Assembly: GCA_001799675.1 (NCBI GenBank)
Contig: MGTX01000028.1
Location: forward strand, 25,730 to 89,729
Origin: Elusimicrobia bacterium GWA2_66_18
GTDB lineage: Bacteria > Elusimicrobiota > Elusimicrobia > UBA1565 > UBA9628
Direction: 5' to 3'
DNA: 64,000 nt
Below the pieces are notes generated by a model, which was given only the letters and a program-made list of their open reading frames with translations, did not search any database and was not told the DNA's origin. This document shows positions 15,144-24,694 of the stretch, in pieces; positions within the stretch are counted from its first letter, which is position 1; each line of letters opens with the position of its first letter. Made by a program: the position numbers and the translations under genes.

Positions 15144-15153
15144 ATTATATAAA
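15144..15153. promoter_or_regulatory. Divergent overlapping -10 boxes, regulator/kinase pair
   Basis: The minus strand shows TATAAT (15149 to 15144), 8 nt before the ATG at 15135. The plus strand shows TATAAA (15148-15153), 6 nt before the ATG at 15160. The -10 elements overlap, so the two genes should compete for RNA polymerase. Both transcripts would be leaderless or nearly so. The -35 boxes are not obvious. Confidence 0.5.
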
Positions 15154-15159
15154 TGCTGC

Positions 15160-15957
15160 ATGGAGTCCAAGCTTTTAATCGCCGTCCTCGCCGCCGCGGC
15201 CTCGGGCCTGGCGATCGGTTGGCGCCTCGGGCGGCGCGTTGCGTCGCCGCCCGGGCCCAGCGTGCCCGACCAGGAGCGCATGGCCTGGCTCCAGCGCCTG
15301 TCCACCGTCGGGCAGATGATGTCCGGCGTGGTCCATGAGGTCCGTACGCCGCTCAACACCGTCATCCTCACGGTCGAACACGCCCAGTCGGTGTTGGAGC
15401 GCGGCGGCGACCCTCACGAGCAACTCCAGACCGCGGCGCGCGAGGCCGACCGGGCGGTGGAAATCCTCTCCGACATCCTCGACTTCGCCAAGCCCTCCCC
15501 CCTCGATCTCAAGGACCTGGAACTCGCGCCCCTCCTCACCGGAGCCCTCGATCCCCTTAAGATCCGCTTCGACGAGCGCGGAGTGGAGACCGCCGTGCGC
15601 GCTCCCGCCGGACTCAAGGTTCGAGTGAGTATGAGGCACTTCCATCAGGTCGTGACCATCCTGCTCATGAACGCGCTCGACGCCCTGCCTTTCGGCGGCC
15701 GCCTCGACATCGAGGCCTCCCGCGAAGGCCCGTCGGTCCGGGTGAAGATCAAGGACAACGGCGTGGGCATCGAACCCCAGATCCTGACGCATCTCTTCGA
15801 GCCCTTTGCCACGAGCCGGCCCGAGCGCGGCGGCACGGGCCTCGGCCTCAACGTCGCGCGCTGGATCATGAACAAGCACGGCGGAGACGTCTCCATCTCC
15901 AGCGACGGCATCGGCAAGGGGACGACGGTGACCTTGACCCTGAAGGCCTCCGACTGA
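15160..15957 (+). CDS. Membrane-anchored sensor histidine kinase
   Basis: 265 residues from the ATG at 15160; upstream ORF sequence is antisense. One N-terminal transmembrane helix (LLIAVLAAAASGLAIGW) is followed directly by the HisKA helix with the H-box VVHEVRTPLNTV near residue 60, then the catalytic ATPase: N-box LLMNALDAL, G1 DNGVGIEP, the LFEPFATS lid and G2 GGTGLGLNVA. There is no periplasmic sensor domain, so the input is probably another protein or the membrane itself. The divergent OmpR-type regulator at 15135 is the likely partner. Confidence 0.9.
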   Translation: MESKLLIAVLAAAASGLAIGWRLGRRVASPPGPSVPDQERMAWLQRLSTVGQMMSGVVHEVRTPLNTVILTVEHAQSVLERGGDPHEQLQTAAREADRAVEILSDILDFAKPSPLDLKDLELAPLLTGALDPLKIRFDERGVETAVRAPAGLKVRVSMRHFHQVVTILLMNALDALPFGGRLDIEASREGPSVRVKIKDNGVGIEPQILTHLFEPFATSRPERGGTGLGLNVARWIMNKHGGDVSISSDGIGKGTTVTLTLKASD

Positions 15958-16049
15958 CGACGGTGACGCGGGCCCGCAGAAATGCTATCCTCTCGCCGGC
16001 CTTCCAAGCGTCCGCCTCACGAGCTTGCATGATCGGCCGAGGAGGCTGA

Positions 16050-16469
16050 ATGCCGGGATTTTATCGAAAGAAGCGCCGAAAAATAGGGCCCAGCAAGAAC
16101 GAGGAGAAGGTCCGCCGAGGGCAGGCCGCCGAGGCGGAGGTCCACGCCGCCGGAACGCTCTCCACGAGATTTCCTTCCGTGCGCGGCGTGCGCGTCAAGA
16201 TCACCATCACCTCCCCCCAGGGCGTCGTCTTGGACGAGACCGAGACCCTCATAGGCCCCCAAGACCCCTTCCAGGTGGAAGCCGACTGCCCCGGCCGCTG
16301 CGGCTCGGGACACTTCGATTTCGCCCCCCAGGTCGGCGAAGCGCTGACCCGACTCGAGGAAGAGGGAGCGGCCGAGACCGTCTGCGCCGAACCGCACTAC
16401 GGCGGCGGCAGCGAGGTCTGCAGCTGCACGGCCCGCCTCGCCTTCGCCGCCGAGATCGCGTCCACCTGA
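16050..16469 (+). CDS. Hypothetical cysteine-containing protein
   Basis: 139 residues. The start is very basic (MPGFYRKKRRKIGPSKNEEK); the middle is beta-rich (VRVKITITSPQGVVLDETETLIG). Two Cys clusters follow: ADCPGRCGSGHFDF and the C-terminal SEVCSCTARLAF, with another Cys at VCAEPHYGGG. The pattern could bind a metal, but no known family is evident. GAGGAGG precedes the ATG. The next gene, a response regulator, begins one base after its stop. Confidence 0.7.
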   Translation: MPGFYRKKRRKIGPSKNEEKVRRGQAAEAEVHAAGTLSTRFPSVRGVRVKITITSPQGVVLDETETLIGPQDPFQVEADCPGRCGSGHFDFAPQVGEALTRLEEEGAAETVCAEPHYGGGSEVCSCTARLAFAAEIAST

Positions 16470-16470
16470 C

Positions 16471-16926
16471 ATGGCGAAGATCCTGGTCATCGACGACGAC
16501 CCCGTCATCGTGGACCTGCTGCGTCTGAGACTGACGCAATCGGGCCACCAGGTCGCCGCCGCGCACGACGCCTACGGCGCGGCCGCCGCGGCCGCGCAAT
16601 TCAAGCCGGACCTCGTCACGCTCGACTTCGACCTCCCGGCCGGCAACGGCGTCAAGATCCTGGAGCGCCTGCGCGGCAGCGCCTTCACCGCGGCCACGCC
16701 GGTCGTCTTCATCACCGCGATGAGCCCGTACGACCTCGCACCGTTATTGCCGCCGGACCCGAAGATCCGCTGCCTCCAGAAGCCCATCGACATGCCCGAA
16801 CTGGGCATGCTCATGGCCGAACTTCTCGGTCTAGCCGCGCCCGCGATCCCGCCCGAGGTTGCCGCCACGCCGCATCCACTCGACGGCGGCGCCTTGGGCG
16901 GCGATATCCTCGACGGCAAGCCGTAG
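16471..16926 (+). CDS. Single-domain response regulator
   Basis: 151 residues. The receiver core has LVIDDDPVIVD, LVTLDFDLPAGNG with the acceptor Asp, the ITAM switch residue and LQKPIDMPE with the invariant Lys. A short Pro/Gly-rich tail follows, with no DNA-binding or enzymatic output. It is cotranscribed with the hypothetical gene before it. Confidence 0.88.
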   Translation: MAKILVIDDDPVIVDLLRLRLTQSGHQVAAAHDAYGAAAAAAQFKPDLVTLDFDLPAGNGVKILERLRGSAFTAATPVVFITAMSPYDLAPLLPPDPKIRCLQKPIDMPELGMLMAELLGLAAPAIPPEVAATPHPLDGGALGGDILDGKP

Positions 16927-16993
16927 CCGCGTCCCGAAATCCATTGAATTGCGGCGGAGGTTTTGTTACAGTGGGCCTTCCTGGGGGTGTCCT

Positions 16994-17977
16994 TTGTCCA
17001 AGAAAATCGTCGGAGTCATCGTCGGCGCAGTCCTGACCGCCCTGCTGAGCGTCGCGCAGTCATCGCCTCGCCGCGTCGTGTTGGAAGACGGCTTCCTTCC
17101 GCCCAACAACCTGAAGATTCCCATCGGGAGCCTTGAAGACAAGGGCCTCACGCGCAAGCAGTACGAGGCCGTGATGGACCGGGTCCAGGCGGTCTACGGC
17201 CCCATCATCGCCTCGCGCGGAGGCCGTCTGATGATCAACCGGCTCTGGGAAGACCCCACAGTCAACGCCTCCGCCGACCGCCAAGGCGACGACTACGTCA
17301 TCAACATGTACGGGGGTCTGGCACGCCACGCGGCCATCACCCAGGACGGGATGGCCCTGGTCGCCTGCCACGAAATCGGCCACCACCTCGGAGGCGCGCC
17401 CAAATACCCCGACGATTGGGCTTCCAACGAGGGTCAGGCGGACTACTTCGCCAACCTCAAGTGCCTGCATCGCATCTTCGCCTCCCCCGAGACCGCCGCC
17501 TTCACCAAGCCGACGGGCGACGAGTCTCTCGCGCGGGAAGCCTGCGGGAAGTCCTTCGCGCGGGCGCAAGACGGCGCCCTGTGCGTGCGCTCCGCGATGG
17601 CGGGGATGTCCGTGACGGCGCTCTTCCGCGTCATGCGCAGGGAGGACCCCGTCCCGCGCTTCGACACCCCGGACCCGAAGGTCGTCGAGAGCATGTTCAA
17701 CGGCCATCCCGGCACGCAGTGCCGTCTCGACACCTACTACCAAGGCTCGCTCTGCGCCCAGCCCTTCGCCGAGGATGTCTCCGAGACCGACCCGTCCGTC
17801 GGCGCCTGCACGCGCGCAGGCGGTTTCTCCGTCGGTCTGCGGCCGCGCTGCTGGTATCTGCCCCCGGCCGCCGAAGGCGCGGGGCTCGCGGACGCCGCGG
17901 TCATGACGTCCAAGCCCATGAACGCCTCCCCCGCCCTGACCCTGCTCGAGAGCCCGCCCGTCTGGCAGGGGCTCTGA
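16994..17977 (+). CDS. Secreted zinc metalloprotease-like protein (HExxH)
   Basis: The longer ORF (from 16859) overlaps the regulator. The better start is TTG at 16994, 6-8 nt after GGGGGTG, giving a signal sequence (SKKIVGVIVGAVLTALLSVAQ) and 327 residues. The zinc site is ACHEIGHHLGG near residue 120, with a likely third ligand Glu in NEGQADYFA about 20 residues later, as in gluzincins. Several Cys (KCLHRIF, REACGKSF, ALCVRS, TQCRLD) suggest disulfides in an extracytoplasmic enzyme. The substrate is unknown. It is followed 11 bp later by a response regulator. Confidence 0.82.
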   Translation: MSKKIVGVIVGAVLTALLSVAQSSPRRVVLEDGFLPPNNLKIPIGSLEDKGLTRKQYEAVMDRVQAVYGPIIASRGGRLMINRLWEDPTVNASADRQGDDYVINMYGGLARHAAITQDGMALVACHEIGHHLGGAPKYPDDWASNEGQADYFANLKCLHRIFASPETAAFTKPTGDESLAREACGKSFARAQDGALCVRSAMAGMSVTALFRVMRREDPVPRFDTPDPKVVESMFNGHPGTQCRLDTYYQGSLCAQPFAEDVSETDPSVGACTRAGGFSVGLRPRCWYLPPAAEGAGLADAAVMTSKPMNASPALTLLESPPVWQGL

Positions 17978-17988
17978 TCGAAGGCGCC

Positions 17989-18687
17989 ATGCCCCAGAAG
18001 ATCCTCGTCATCGACGACGACCCCGGCCTGCGCAAGCTCATCTACAAGTTCCTGACCGACTCGGGACTCAACGTCGTGCACACGGACAACGGCTCGGAAG
18101 GGCTCCTCCTGGCCCGCGAGTCCCATCCGGACCTGGTCCTGGTGGACGCCGAGATGCCGGGCCTCGACGGCTACTCTTTCTGCCGCGTCCTCAAAAAGGA
18201 GGACTTCGCCGCCTCCATCGGCGTCATCGTCATGTCGGGCAAGTTCGTCGGAGACAAGGACGTGGTGACCGGCCTCGAGTGCGGCGCCGACGACTATCTC
18301 CTCAAGCCCTTCGCCCTTCAGGTCCTCCTCGCGCGCATCCGCGCGGTCCTGCGCCGCTACTCGGCCTCGGCCAAGATGGAGGTCAAGCTCAAGAAGCACG
18401 GCCTGGAGCTCGACCCCGCCGGACGCACGGTGAAGGCGCAGGGCAGGTCCGTGTCCATGACCCGCAAGGAATTCGATCTCCTGGCCAGTCTCATCGAACG
18501 TCCCGGGCGCGTCCTGAGCGTGCCTTATCTCCTCCAGAACGTCTGGGGCTACGACCCGGCCGACTACAACGACCCGGGCACCGTCGAGGTTCACGTCTCC
18601 CACCTGCGCAAGAAGCTCGGCTCCTCGATCGCCAAGCGCCTGGTCAACATGCACGGTCGCGGCTACAAGTTCGACGACGCCGACTGA
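17989..18687 (+). CDS. OmpR-family response regulator
   Basis: 232 residues from the ATG at 17989; the ORF-track start at 17416 is antisense-like read-through over the protease gene. The receiver domain shows LVIDDDPGLRK, LVLVDAEMPGLDGY and the Lys in YLLKPFA. The winged helix shows MTRKEFDLLASLIERPGRVL and VEVHVSHLRKKLG. The hybrid kinase starts 15 bp downstream, so they form one operon. Confidence 0.92.
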   Translation: MPQKILVIDDDPGLRKLIYKFLTDSGLNVVHTDNGSEGLLLARESHPDLVLVDAEMPGLDGYSFCRVLKKEDFAASIGVIVMSGKFVGDKDVVTGLECGADDYLLKPFALQVLLARIRAVLRRYSASAKMEVKLKKHGLELDPAGRTVKAQGRSVSMTRKEFDLLASLIERPGRVLSVPYLLQNVWGYDPADYNDPGTVEVHVSHLRKKLGSSIAKRLVNMHGRGYKFDDAD

Positions 18688-18702
18688 TCCGAGGGAGACG
18701 CC

Positions 18703-20374
<1,672 letters not shown>

Positions 20375-20388
<14 letters not shown>

Positions 20389-21223
20389 CGGCGGCCCCGG
20401 ACAGGGCTTGGCGCACCCTCTCGAACTCCCAAGCGGCCGCCGACGCGAACGGCGCGCAGGCCAGGACCCGTCCCGCCTCCGCCATCGACTCCAGCCTCGC
20501 GCAGAGGCCCGACAAGGGCCGCGCGCCGAAGGAGAGGCTGGCACCCCTCAGGGAACGGGCCGCCAGCAGCAGCGCGCCCCGGTCCGCCGCCGCCGCCGCC
20601 GAGCGCAGCAGGGCCGTCAGAGCGGTCCCTGACTCCAGGTACTCGCGGGTCCTGGCGCGCAACGCCCCGGGATCGTCTTCCCGCGTCTCCTGGCTCATCC
20701 TCATGTCTTCAGGATATACGGGCGCGGTCCAGGCCCTGACCGCGCGCGCGAGATCCGCGGAGCGCAGAGGCTTGGCGGCATGGCCGTCCATCCCCGCCTC
20801 CAGGCAGGCCCGTCGGTCTTCTTCGTCGTCTTCCGCTGTAAGCGCCACCACGGGCAGACGCACCCGCCCCCCCTCGCGGCGACGCAACTCCCGGGTCGCC
20901 TCCAAGCCGTCCATCCCCGGCATGCGGCGGTCCATCAGGACTGCTCCATAAGGAAGGCGGACGACCGCCTCCAGGGCCTCGCGAGCGTCCCGCGCCACGT
21001 CGGCCTTGACCCCGAGTCTGGCCAGCAGGCGCACGGCAAGCATCCGGTCGACGGCCCCGTCGTCCACGACAAGGACGCAGGGCCAGGCGAGCGCCGCGGC
21101 AACCGGCCCAGCTTCCTTTATGAAGTCCTCGGGACGCACCCCAAACAGAGGCAGGCCTTGCGGGCTGCCTGGGGAAGCGCGCCGGCCTTCAACGACTCCG
21201 TACGTCGCGTTGCTGTGTTCCAT
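20375..21223 (-). CDS. Response regulator with degenerate Hpt-like C-terminal domain
   Basis: 282 residues. The receiver (about 45-170) is complete: VLVVDDGAVD, VLMDRRMPGMDGL and the Lys in HAAKPLRS. The C-terminal helical domain (about 185-280) aligns with Hpt modules, but where Hpt has A-H-x-L-K-G the sequence reads ARSLRGASLSFGA. The phosphoryl-accepting His is thus Arg. It may be a pseudo-Hpt that docks without transferring phosphate. The partner is plausibly the convergent hybrid kinase at 18703. Confidence 0.82.
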
Positions 21224-21382
21224 GATGAGCAGGATAGCCCCCGATGCTTGACGCCGAGCGAACCCCCGCTGAAGCGCGGCTTAACCGGGCGGGCACCGCG
21301 ACTTAAGCCCGCTGAAAGCGCGCGGACAGCCGCCGGGGCTATGCTGTGGGCATGGCGCGCAGGACGGCGCCGGGAGAGTGTC

Positions 21383-21829
21383 ATGAAAAGCATGAGATGG
21401 ACGGCGGCGGCTCTCGCAGCGTTCGTCCTGACGGGATGTTCCGGCGTCGTCAGCCGCGTCCACCAGGGGCGCATCGGCGAGACCATCAACCAGAATCCGG
21501 ACCGCAGGGGCTTCATCGAGGCCATCGGAATCGGAGCGTCGGACCCGGCTCTGCCCACCGAGACCCAGCGCAAGGCCCTGTCTCGCGACGCGGCCATCGT
21601 GAAGGCGCAATACGAACTCCTCTCCATGATCAAGGGCGTCGAGTTGGAAGGCGGGGTCACCGTCTCCCAGGCGATGGAGAAGGATTCCCTGCTGGCGGCC
21701 CGGGTGAAGAACAGCATCCGCGGCGCCGAGGTGCTGAAATCGGAGTTCACGGCGGACGGGGGCTGCGTGGTGACGCTGCGGCTTCCTAAATACCGCCTGG
21801 AAGAAGGCCTCCATTGGAGCCTCCCGTGA
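21383..21829 (+). CDS. LPP20/FlgP-like outer-membrane lipoprotein
   Basis: 148 residues from the ATG at 21383 (GGGAGAG upstream). The lipobox FVLTGCSG is cleaved before Cys20. The mature part, including RKALSRDAAIVKAQYELLSMIKGVELEG and the C-terminal EVLKSEFTADGGCVVTLRLPK, matches the LPP20/FlgP lipoprotein pattern. It is first of a three-gene operon (GTGA and ATGA overlaps) resembling the Vibrio flgOPT set, which builds the flagellar basal-body H-ring and associated outer-membrane structures. No flagellar genes are in the window, so the role could be a general envelope one. Confidence 0.75.
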   Translation: MKSMRWTAAALAAFVLTGCSGVVSRVHQGRIGETINQNPDRRGFIEAIGIGASDPALPTETQRKALSRDAAIVKAQYELLSMIKGVELEGGVTVSQAMEKDSLLAARVKNSIRGAEVLKSEFTADGGCVVTLRLPKYRLEEGLHWSLP

Positions 21830-22626
21830 AGCGACTCGCGGCGGCCGCTTTAGCGGCCGCCCTGACGGCGACGGGATGCGCCGCGGGGCCGAAAGGAGGC
21901 CCGACGCGCAGCCTCGTCGTCGAAGGCTGGGCGCCCCTGCAGTCCTCGGGGCGCCCGGACGCCAGACGCCGGGCGGTGGCGGACGCGCAGAGACGCGCCG
22001 TCGAGGAAGCCGGCGGAGTCGAGATCGCCTCCATCTCCCTGGTCGACGACGCGGCGATGTCCCGCCAGCGCCTGAGCTCCACCGCGCACGGCACGGTCCG
22101 CCGTTTCAAGGTCCTTTCGGAACGCGACGAGGACGGCATGCTGAAAGTTCAGGTCCGCGCCGAAGTCGTGCTGGAGCCTCAAGACGGCGTCCGCCGGCCC
22201 GGCTGGTTTCCCGGAACCGGGCCCCAGGCGTACATCGCCGCGGCGGCGCTTGCAGACGACGAGGGACTGGAGACCGCCGCCAAAGCCGCCTTCATCCGCG
22301 CCTGGACCCGCTTCGGAGGGGAGGTCGCCGGTTCGCTCAAGACCGCCGACCTGGCCCTGCGCATCGCGGTGGAGACCCGCCCCGTCGACGAGCCCCGCGT
22401 GAGGCCCTTCGTCTCGGCCCGCGCGCGCTTCTCGATCTCCGCGACCCAAGGCGGCGCCGGCGCCGCCTCGTGGGCCGTCGTGCGCGAGGCCGCCGCCCTG
22501 GGCCTCGATGTCCGCGACGCCCGCGCCCGCGCCCTCGAAGCCGCGGCCTCCGCCGCCGCCGAGGCCGCCGCCTGCGATCTGCCGTCGCACCTGTGGCTCC
22601 AGGCCCGGGCGACGGGGAGGCCATGA
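21826..22626 (+). CDS. FlgT-like lipoprotein
   Basis: 266 residues from the GTG at 21826, overlapping the previous stop as GTGA, with GGAG 8 nt before. The lipobox is LTATGCAAG. Residues about 25-125 follow the FlgT N-terminal/LPP20 pattern: RRRAVADAQRRAVEEAGGVEI, then GTVRRFKVLSERDEDGMLKVQVRAEV. The C-terminal half is Ala-rich, with ARFSISA and two Cys near the end. It is the middle gene of the FlgP/FlgT/FlgO-like operon. FlgT assignment is by local pattern and gene order; moderate confidence. Confidence 0.65.
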   Translation: MKRLAAAALAAALTATGCAAGPKGGPTRSLVVEGWAPLQSSGRPDARRRAVADAQRRAVEEAGGVEIASISLVDDAAMSRQRLSSTAHGTVRRFKVLSERDEDGMLKVQVRAEVVLEPQDGVRRPGWFPGTGPQAYIAAAALADDEGLETAAKAAFIRAWTRFGGEVAGSLKTADLALRIAVETRPVDEPRVRPFVSARARFSISATQGGAGAASWAVVREAAALGLDVRDARARALEAAASAAAEAAACDLPSHLWLQARATGRP

Positions 22627-23507
22627 CCATGCTCCCCCGCCTGCTCGTCGCGGCTACGCTCGCGCTCCCGAGCGTACGCGCGGGGGCCCAGCCCCTGAGC
22701 GAAACGGCCAAGAAGCTCTCCGCCGCCGCCCGCGGCAAGGGCGTGGCCCGAGTCGCGGTCCTGCCCCTGGAGGGGCGGGGCCTGGGCGGCTCGAGCGAGG
22801 GTGAAGTCCTCTCCGAGCGCCTCGTCGAACAAATCGTGCGCCTCGGCCGGGTCCGGGTCGTGGAGCGCTCCCGCCTGCCGGAGCTGATGGCGGAACGCCG
22901 CCTCTCCCAGACGGGGGCCACGGGGACCAGGATCCGGGCCCCCGGAGCCTCCGAGCCCCTCCTTCAGCCCGCCGACGCGGTGGTGACCGGCTCCTTCTCC
23001 CGCCGCGGCGAGAAGATGAGGATCTCCGCTCGCCTCGTGCACGCCGAGAGCGGGGAGATCCTGGCCGCCGTCGAGGAGATCCTGGCCTGGGAGTCGGACT
23101 CCGACCCCGGCTTGGGCGACTCGGGGAGCTGGAACCTGGTCGTCCCCTCTCCCGAATTCACGGTCGAGATCCCGAAGATCGAGATGGACCCCCTCCAACT
23201 GCGCGATGCGCCGCGCGAGGAGGACTGCTCGGACGCCGCCGAGCGCGTCGACCGCATCGAAGCCGGCATCCTCGACCTTAAGGCCCGCTACTGGGCGGGA
23301 CAGCTGCGCCAGGGCGTCTCCCCCTTCGGGCTGACCCGCAACCCCGGCTCTTCCATCAGCGACGCGGGGCTCAAGAAAACCTTCTACGACAACCTGCGCG
23401 ACTGGTACTACCGCAAGGACGCGCCGGAACTGACCCCTCGGGAACTGGAGCGCTTCCAGCGCGAGGACGCTCGAGCCGTCGCCATCCTGCGCCGATGTGG
23501 AATGTAA
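22623..23507 (+). CDS. FlgO/CsgG-like secreted protein
   Basis: 294 residues, ATG overlapping the previous stop (ATGA). The signal peptide is LLVAATLALPSVRAGAQ. Residues about 35-150 show the CsgG/FlgO core: ARVAVLPLEGRG, GEVLSERLVEQIVRLGRVRVVERSRLPELMAERRL, LLQPADAVVTGSFSRRGE and ARLVHAESGEIL. The C-terminal 150 residues are not recognised. It closes the three-gene envelope operon; FlgO proteins contribute to flagellar outer-membrane stability in Vibrio. Only 10 bp separate it from the REC-GGDEF gene, which may be cotranscribed. Confidence 0.75.
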   Translation: MTMLPRLLVAATLALPSVRAGAQPLSETAKKLSAAARGKGVARVAVLPLEGRGLGGSSEGEVLSERLVEQIVRLGRVRVVERSRLPELMAERRLSQTGATGTRIRAPGASEPLLQPADAVVTGSFSRRGEKMRISARLVHAESGEILAAVEEILAWESDSDPGLGDSGSWNLVVPSPEFTVEIPKIEMDPLQLRDAPREEDCSDAAERVDRIEAGILDLKARYWAGQLRQGVSPFGLTRNPGSSISDAGLKKTFYDNLRDWYYRKDAPELTPRELERFQREDARAVAILRRCGM

Positions 23508-23517
23508 GGAGAGTGTC

Positions 23518-24453
23518 ATGAACGCCAAAATACTGGTCGCCGACGACGAAAGCTCGGTCAGAAAGATGATGACGCACGCGCTGGAGGAGCGACACTTCTC
23601 GGTCGGCTCCGCGTCGGACGGCGACCGCGCCCTCCAGATGGCCGGCAGCGACGACTATTCGCTCATCCTGCTGGACGTGCGCATGCCCGGCATCGACGGC
23701 ATGGAGGTCCTGCGCCGCCTGCGCAGCCTCCAGGCGACGCGGCTGGTCCCCGTCATCCTGGTCACGGGCCTGGGCGACACGGACGAGAAGATCGAGGGCC
23801 TGTCCCTGGGCGCCGACGACTACGTCGTCAAGCCCTTCTCGATGGCCGAACTCCTGGCGCGCGTCGAGCGGCTCATCAAGCGCGCCGCCATGGAGCTCTC
23901 CGCCAATCCGCTCACGCACCTGCCCGGCAGTCCCTGCCTGGAGGAGACGGTGCGCAAGCGCATCGCCCAGGAGGAGCCCTTCGCCCTCCTCTACATGGAC
24001 ATCGACCGCTTCAAATCATTCAACGATGCCTACGGCTTCGCCAAGGGAGACTGGCTGCTCAAGACCTTCGGCGGCATCCTGACCGACAGCGTCAAGTCCG
24101 TTTGCGGAGACGACGGCTTCGCCGCGCACATCGGCGGCGACGACTTCGCCGCGGTCTGCCGCCCGGAGGAGGCGGCCGCGCTGGCCCACCGCCTGACCTG
24201 CCTTTTCGACCAGGCCGCTCCCTGCCTGTACAAGCCCGAGGACCGCCGCTGCGGATTCGTCAAGACGCTCGACCGAGCCGGCAACGCATCCCGCCAGCCC
24301 ATCGTGACCATCCGCATCGGGGTCGCGACGACGACGTCTCGTCCTCTGACGCAATACGCGCAGGCCGCGGAGATCGCCTCCGAGCTGAAGTGCTGGCTCA
24401 AGGAGAAGGGCGGGCTCTTGAGCCGCTTCGCCATCGACCGGAGGCGGTCATGA
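23518..24453 (+). CDS. REC-GGDEF response regulator, variant active site
   Basis: 311 residues from the ATG at 23518, with AAGGAGA upstream. The receiver (1-120) is intact: LVADDES, LILLDVRMPGIDGM and YVVKPFS. The second domain (about 140-300) is a GGDEF fold: NPLTHLPG in place of DPLTGLPN, LYMDIDRFKSFND as metal/GTP-binding segment, and HIGGDDFAAV where the signature should be GG(D/E)EF. Asp replaces the catalytic Glu, so cyclase activity is uncertain. There is no I-site RxxD before the signature. It could be a cyclic-di-GMP or GTP sensor. Confidence 0.87.
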   Translation: MNAKILVADDESSVRKMMTHALEERHFSVGSASDGDRALQMAGSDDYSLILLDVRMPGIDGMEVLRRLRSLQATRLVPVILVTGLGDTDEKIEGLSLGADDYVVKPFSMAELLARVERLIKRAAMELSANPLTHLPGSPCLEETVRKRIAQEEPFALLYMDIDRFKSFNDAYGFAKGDWLLKTFGGILTDSVKSVCGDDGFAAHIGGDDFAAVCRPEEAAALAHRLTCLFDQAAPCLYKPEDRRCGFVKTLDRAGNASRQPIVTIRIGVATTTSRPLTQYAQAAEIASELKCWLKEKGGLLSRFAIDRRRS

Positions 24454-24693
24454 CCTCCTGCCTCCTGGCGGCGGCCCTACGCAAGCGGGCCGACGGCTCG
24501 GACCTGGCGCTGGGAGAGGCCCTGCACGACCCGGAGCCCCTCGTGCACATGCTCGCCGAAGACGCCTCCTGGACCGCGCGCTCTCGAGGACCGCGAGCCG
24601 GGCGTTCGCGCCGCGGCCGGCGCCGCCCTGGCCGAGCGCGCGATCAGGCCCGAGGCGGCCATGGACCGCGCGCGCCTGCGCGCCCGAGGCTGA
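24450..24693 (+). pseudogene. Short HEAT-repeat protein with apparent 2-bp frameshift
   Basis: It starts ATGA over the previous stop and reads MTSCLLAAALRKRADGSDLALGEALHDPEPLVHMLAEDASWTA. The frame then turns into Arg/Gly/Pro-rich nonsense. In the neighbouring frame, from the same point, it reads RALEDREPGVRAAAGAALAERAI, a canonical HEAT helix pair, ending at TGA 24693. Inserting two bases in the GCGCGCT run near 24579 restores one open frame. Either a slippage mutation or a sequencing error. Confidence 0.55.
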
Positions 24694-24694
24694 G

